Shown one piece after another: positions 60,045-64,000 of a stretch of 64,000 nt of DNA. Location of the stretch: the NCBI GenBank assembly GCA_029721435.1, contig CM056580.1, forward strand, positions 22,183,367-22,247,366. Direction: 5' to 3'. The notes under the pieces were generated by a model. It saw only the letters and a program-made list of their open reading frames with translations. It was not told where the DNA came from and did no database searches. Numbering within the stretch: position 1 is the first letter of the stretch; each line of letters opens with the position of its first letter. Source of the stretch: Gymnothorax reevesii. Its lineage: Eukaryota > Chordata > Actinopteri > Anguilliformes > Muraenidae. A program made the translations under genes and the position numbers.

Positions 60045-60480
60045 TGAGGTGGTTGGGATGGTTTTAAGGGCTTTGCTCAAAGATCCACTGGTAGCATTTG
60101 CCCCAGCACCACTTCCCCAGACCCAAGACACAATCACAAACTCGGCAAGGGGCTTGAATCAGCAGCTCTATATTCATGCAATTCACTTGGCCACCTTGCC
60201 TAGTATTCTATTAATACCTCCTCCAAGGGATATTGTGATGATCACTTGCACGCGAGCGCCCGCGCGCGTATGTGTGTGTATGCGTGTGTTTGTGTATGTT
60301 TTTGCAGGTAGGATCACTCAAAAACTATTTAATAGATTTCCGCAAAATTTTATGAGAGGATGGACTGTATGAATAGGACGAGGTGATTACATATCTGGAC
60401 CAATCTGGGTACAGATCCAAATTCTGCAGCTGATTATATGGGCCTGAGGATCAAAACTTTCTGGCAGAGGTATGTGTTCT
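60045..60480. repeat. Interspersed repeat with internal (TG)n
   Basis: A CG/TG-rich tract (60250-60302) is followed by 'aggtaggatcactcaaaaac', 'tagatttccgcaaaatttta', 'ggtacagatccaaattctg' and 'tctggcagaggtatgtgttct'. This series matches an old, widespread animal repeat ('...aaaactactgaaccgatttccac...ggatccg...ggcggaggtatgcgctct'). I recognise the phrases but not the class. Confidence 0.5.
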
Positions 60481-61135
60481 CCAAATGCACTCTACTTTTA
60501 ATTTTCTCATATTTACAGCGTAATTATATTGTTTTTTCATGATTTTCATGATTTATCATTTAATACATGAAGCAATTTGCTCACTCATCTGCTAAATCAA
60601 ATTAATTGCTATTTCATTTAATTCATAAGAACCTTATTAAGGAACTTGCCAAGCACTTTTAGGCATTATGTATAATATAAACTGTCTATACTGATTTTTT
60701 GCAGATTATTCCTGGGATCTTGGACTGTGACCCTAGTATTTTTATTTGTCACATTAGTAATTTTTTCTCTTAATTTTGGTATATAATTGAAGTTTTTTTA
60801 ATGACAAGAAGGCTGTCGGGCAGTGCTTTATTTAGCTGACCGCGACTTGCATCTGGCAAGCGCATCTGGTTGTTATAATCTGTTCTGCAGCAGCCCAATC
60901 TTTTCCTTTAGAAATTAATCAACTATTTTTTTAATTATTTCTTTTATTGAGTGGCTGGGTATACATATTTAGTTTTCTTGCAGGAGTCTAGGCTGGGGCC
61001 TGCAATTTGGGTTATTTATTTTCCGCAGATAAATGTGTTTTTTTACTTAACCTTTTCATTTTTTCTCTTGATGTACAAAAGTGTAAATAATGTTATGATT
61101 TTAGCAAACAGAAGTGCCTCTTTCTTTGTTAGTGA

Positions 61136-61460
61136 GCTTGCTAGCTACTCTCCTGCAAGCTGGCAAACATTACGATCAACCTCTGTATACAACTTGATTC
61201 CAGTTTATTAAACTTGACCAGATTGCGATCGGTCACCATAAACTACCAGTCAAATATTTTTTACATGGTTCATAACGGTCTTATTAACCTTGTGTTACAT
61301 TGGAATCGATTGCAATAACAAACTGTTTTTCGGTTTTCAGCACAAAAAGTGCAAGGAAAAATTCAGCTATGCTAGAAACGGGTAGCTATCGCGGTCAATT
61401 CGGTAAGGGCAAACTGGATGCTCAAAACTTCAGTTCAATAAAAAGAAACACCGAGCAATG
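61136..61460 (+). repeat. Foldback-related arm A
   Basis: Shares 'tgcaagctggcaaacatta' and, after an inserted stretch (about 61210-61322), 'cagcacaaaaagtgca' and 'aaacgggtagctatcgc' with the arms of the inverted repeat at 61486-62201. It has the same orientation as the right arm. Confidence 0.75.
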
Positions 61461-61485
61461 GATTTCAGAGGTCTCTATATTCTAG

Positions 61486-62201
61486 CAGCGAAATGCTTAC
61501 AGTAGGATACATCTTTCTTGTCTTCTGCCAGGTTACTCCTATGCTGCCTGCGATTCACTGACTTGATAGCAATAGCTACCCGTTTCTTGAACAGCCGAAT
61601 TGTTCCCCGCACTTTTTGTGCAGAAAACTGAGAAATAAAATAAACTGAAGCTATTTTTATACAGTGGTTGTTCCTAATGTTTGCCAGCTTGCATAAGAGC
61701 AGTTAGCTAACCAGCTGATTGACTTAACGTGAGTCAAACAATAAGTCCATGTTTGTGAAAAGCACGCACATCCACTGCCCGAGACATAGGCCTATCAGAG
61801 CTACACTAAAAAGAGAAAGATGCATTATGTTGCTAACATCGTGCTGCTACATAAAGAGACGTGTGAAATCCATAGCTCAATCATTTCTGATTTTATCATA
61901 CTAATGTCATTTAATAGCGATATGTCTTGAGAAATGGGTGTTTGTTCTTTTCAAGTTTTATTATTTGACTCACGTAACGTTAATTAGGTAGATAGCAAGC
62001 TGGCGAACTTTACAAACAACCGATGTATAAAAATCCCTTCAGATTATTTTATTTCTCAGTTTTCTGCACAAAAATTGCAGGGAACAATATGGCTGTTCAA
62101 AAAACAGGTAGCTATCGCTATCAAGTGGGTGAATCACAGGGAGCATAGCAGTAAGCTAGGAGAAGACTAGAAAGTCGTATTCTACTAGCTTTCGGCCACT
62201 G
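61486..62201. mobile_element. Foldback element, inverted arms of about 240 bp and a 210 bp loop
   Basis: The left arm (61486-61752) and right arm (61963-62201) are inverted copies. Matched blocks include 'ctttcttgtcttc' with 'gaagactagaaag', 'gctacccgtttcttgaacag' with its inverse near 62090, and 'gacttaacgtgagtcaaa' with 'tttgactcacgtaacgtt'. The ends have a CAGCG/CAGTG form, hAT-like, but no matching 8 bp flanks were found. No coding frame. Confidence 0.7.
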
Positions 62202-64000
62202 ATTGGACAGTTTGACTTCCTGTGATGATGGGTAACTTTCTGATTGGCTATTCAATGGGCAACGTGCTGATTGCCTGGTCTACCCACAGGAGTAAAAATA
62301 TGACCACGTTATCATAACTCAAGGTTTCTAAATCTGTTTTTTGCTTATAAAAAAGAAAAGTGTTGCACGTGAAGACAGGAATCGTGAGCATATCCGCGAC
62401 TTCACTGTCAAACGGGTTGGTCGGAAATTTTCACACAGGCTCAGGTGATCGTAGAATGTTTCCGAAATGCATCGTAAATTAAGACATTCTCAGAAATCAT
62501 TGTAGATCTACGAGTGCTGAATACCACTTGTAGAAAGCCACGCGTGTCTTAAGAGTAGCCTATTGCACCTACTGGAGTCGTTGCGAACTGCGTGTGCGAT
62601 GTTTTAATATTGCCTTATTGTCTTGTTACTAGATCGACAGTAATTTAAAGCTTACTAAAGTGATCTTATTCCATAAAAAAATGGAGGCTGTACGTGACCG
62701 TAGGCTCTGTATAGGATTGCTATCAAGTTGAGCCGATTTTGACATGCCCCTGGCTGGTACAGCTTGCAATAATACAATTAAATATATGTATGATGGGATC
62801 ATTTGAATAGGCGAGTGACGATATGTTACTCGCCTACATAAAAAATGACAATAAACATGCTGACAAGAAAAAAAAATTATATTTTACCAAAATCAGAGCT
62901 CAGAAATAAAAAGGAAAATCAATGCTCAAAACCAATAAAGAACAGTGGCCACAATACATACATATTTGTGACAACAGGAACAGAGTACTATCTGTGATTG
63001 GCTCTTGCTCTGGAAATAATACAGAAAATGATACTGCAATTGCTGTGCCCTCTTATAAAACACACAGAGGAACAGTGCAGGCCCCTACCCCAGTTTGTTA
63101 GCCTGCTCTCAGGGAGGCATTTCTTTCATCTGTGTGTTATTTTTCAGTCTGTAAAATACAGCCTTATTTTGTCCATATTTTGAAAAAAAAAAATTCTTCC
63201 TGTGGGAGATATCTGTCCTCATATTCTCCTTCCCCTGTCCCCAGTCATCTCTCAAGCTCTCTCATAGCCAGCCATACTGCTACAATGAATGATGGATGGA
63301 GAGAGGGGGAAAAAGGGACAGCACCACTGCCGTTATTATTGCTCCAAAAGGTCGACCACAATAATAAGCACTGAGACCAAACTCATTTGAAAATTGTATT
63401 TGTTTTCCTCCCATTTCTGCGGTGTGTGCAGATTACAGCCCTTGTTGATTCTCATATATTACAGTATTACTTGCCTGCTGGGGCCACCATTTGATTAAGT
63501 GCATTTAAATAAGTGACACGGTGATTCATACCCACTGCGGCTACCTTGGATCTCTGAAGCGGATGGATTTTAAACCTGGACGATTTAAGAGACGAGGAGC
63601 AGGATTATGGATGGCATCAGAGACTGAAGAAGAATGGAAGAAAACATTGAAATTAAAAGAGGGCAAAATGATATGGATTCGCGGACCTGAAATTCCATCC
63701 CAATTTTCTTTTCTTAATTTTATTGTTTTCAATATTATTTATATGTCTATTTATTATGCAGGTCGGAGAGTTGTGTTTGTGAAAGTGAATAAGAGTGCAG
63801 TCATGAGAACATGAGGATGGATGTAAGCTTGCATTATATTTCAGTCCCAGTTGACTGCATACATACACATTATTCTTATGAGCTGAGAGCACCGCATCGC
63901 TCATAGGTGGGGTTGTTTTCTCATGAACAGAATGGCTTTATTTGACAACTGAGGAGGGAGTGCATCTTCCAAAATGCATCTGTGAAAATGATTTATCAAA
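62202..64000. other. Intergenic DNA, no gene seen
   Basis: Contains a small perfect 9 bp inverted repeat, TAGGCGAGT at 62808-62816 with its complement at 62828-62836. No gene or element ends recognised. Open frames near 63521-63814 have no motif or splice context that I can support. Confidence 0.45.

Noticed and set aside
60090..60235. Possible tRNA-derived SINE head (minus strand, 'gggcttgaatcagcagctct')
   Set aside because: A box-B-like phrase is partly visible, but no matching A box and no tRNA fold could be supported.
36444..64000. hapln1 5' exons, expected downstream of edil3 by vertebrate gene order
   Set aside because: No link-protein Ig or Xlink motif was found in any frame. The gene, if present, lies outside the window.
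1..64000. CRISPR arrays, operons, ribosome binding sites
   Set aside because: This is vertebrate DNA with spliced exons and LINE/DNA transposons. No spaced direct-repeat array is present.

Overview
The window looks like ray-finned (probably teleost) fish chromosomal DNA. The only host gene I can support is the 3' end of edil3 (EGF-like repeats and discoidin domains 3), on the + strand. Two coding exons are visible, at 19296-19451 and 36168-36317. Together they encode the last 101 residues of the second discoidin (F5/8 type C) domain, and a 16.7 kb intron separates them. The fish assignment rests on the interspersed repeats: L2-type, RTE-like and Rex3-like LINEs, Tc1-like, hAT, PIF/Harbinger-like and TTAA-target DNA transposons, and abundant (TG)n. 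The species cannot be named from the sequence.

Layout. Positions 1-19295 are an upstream edil3 intron; no earlier coding exon was recognised here. It holds a Tc1-type end, a 249 bp hAT-type MITE, a nearly full-length but dead LINE (5518-10266) that sits inside a (TG)n tract and carries a nested L2 fragment, several (TG)n and GGTTAG-rich repeats, and a 536 bp piggyBac-type MITE. The penultimate exon follows a pyrimidine-rich run of about 200 nt. The last intron (19452-36167) holds a small hAT-type MITE, a CpG-rich PIF/Harbinger-like element with a decayed Myb-like ORF, an unidentified decayed retrocopy-like ORF, a TTAA-flanked element that keeps a TATA box and a first coding exon on the minus strand, a Tc1-like deletion derivative, and a second TTAA MITE. 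The terminal exon is followed by poly(A) signals at 36438 and 36809.

From 36.5 kb to 64 kb I see no coding gene. This intergenic DNA carries composite hAT-type elements, a templated-looking duplication (41.6-43.8 kb), an LTR-like repeat, a second copy of the same Tc1 derivative, a 1.35 kb TIR element, an internally deleted LINE with a perfect 14 bp target duplication, and a foldback element near 61.5-62.2 kb.

No CRISPR array, rRNA, tRNA or complete new gene system was found. The most unusual items are the mobile-element structures: a LINE whose 5' region is joined directly to its 3' ORF end, a transposon with its own promoter and spliced first exon, a composite hAT element present twice, and an unidentified ORF remnant with a nearby poly(A) signal.
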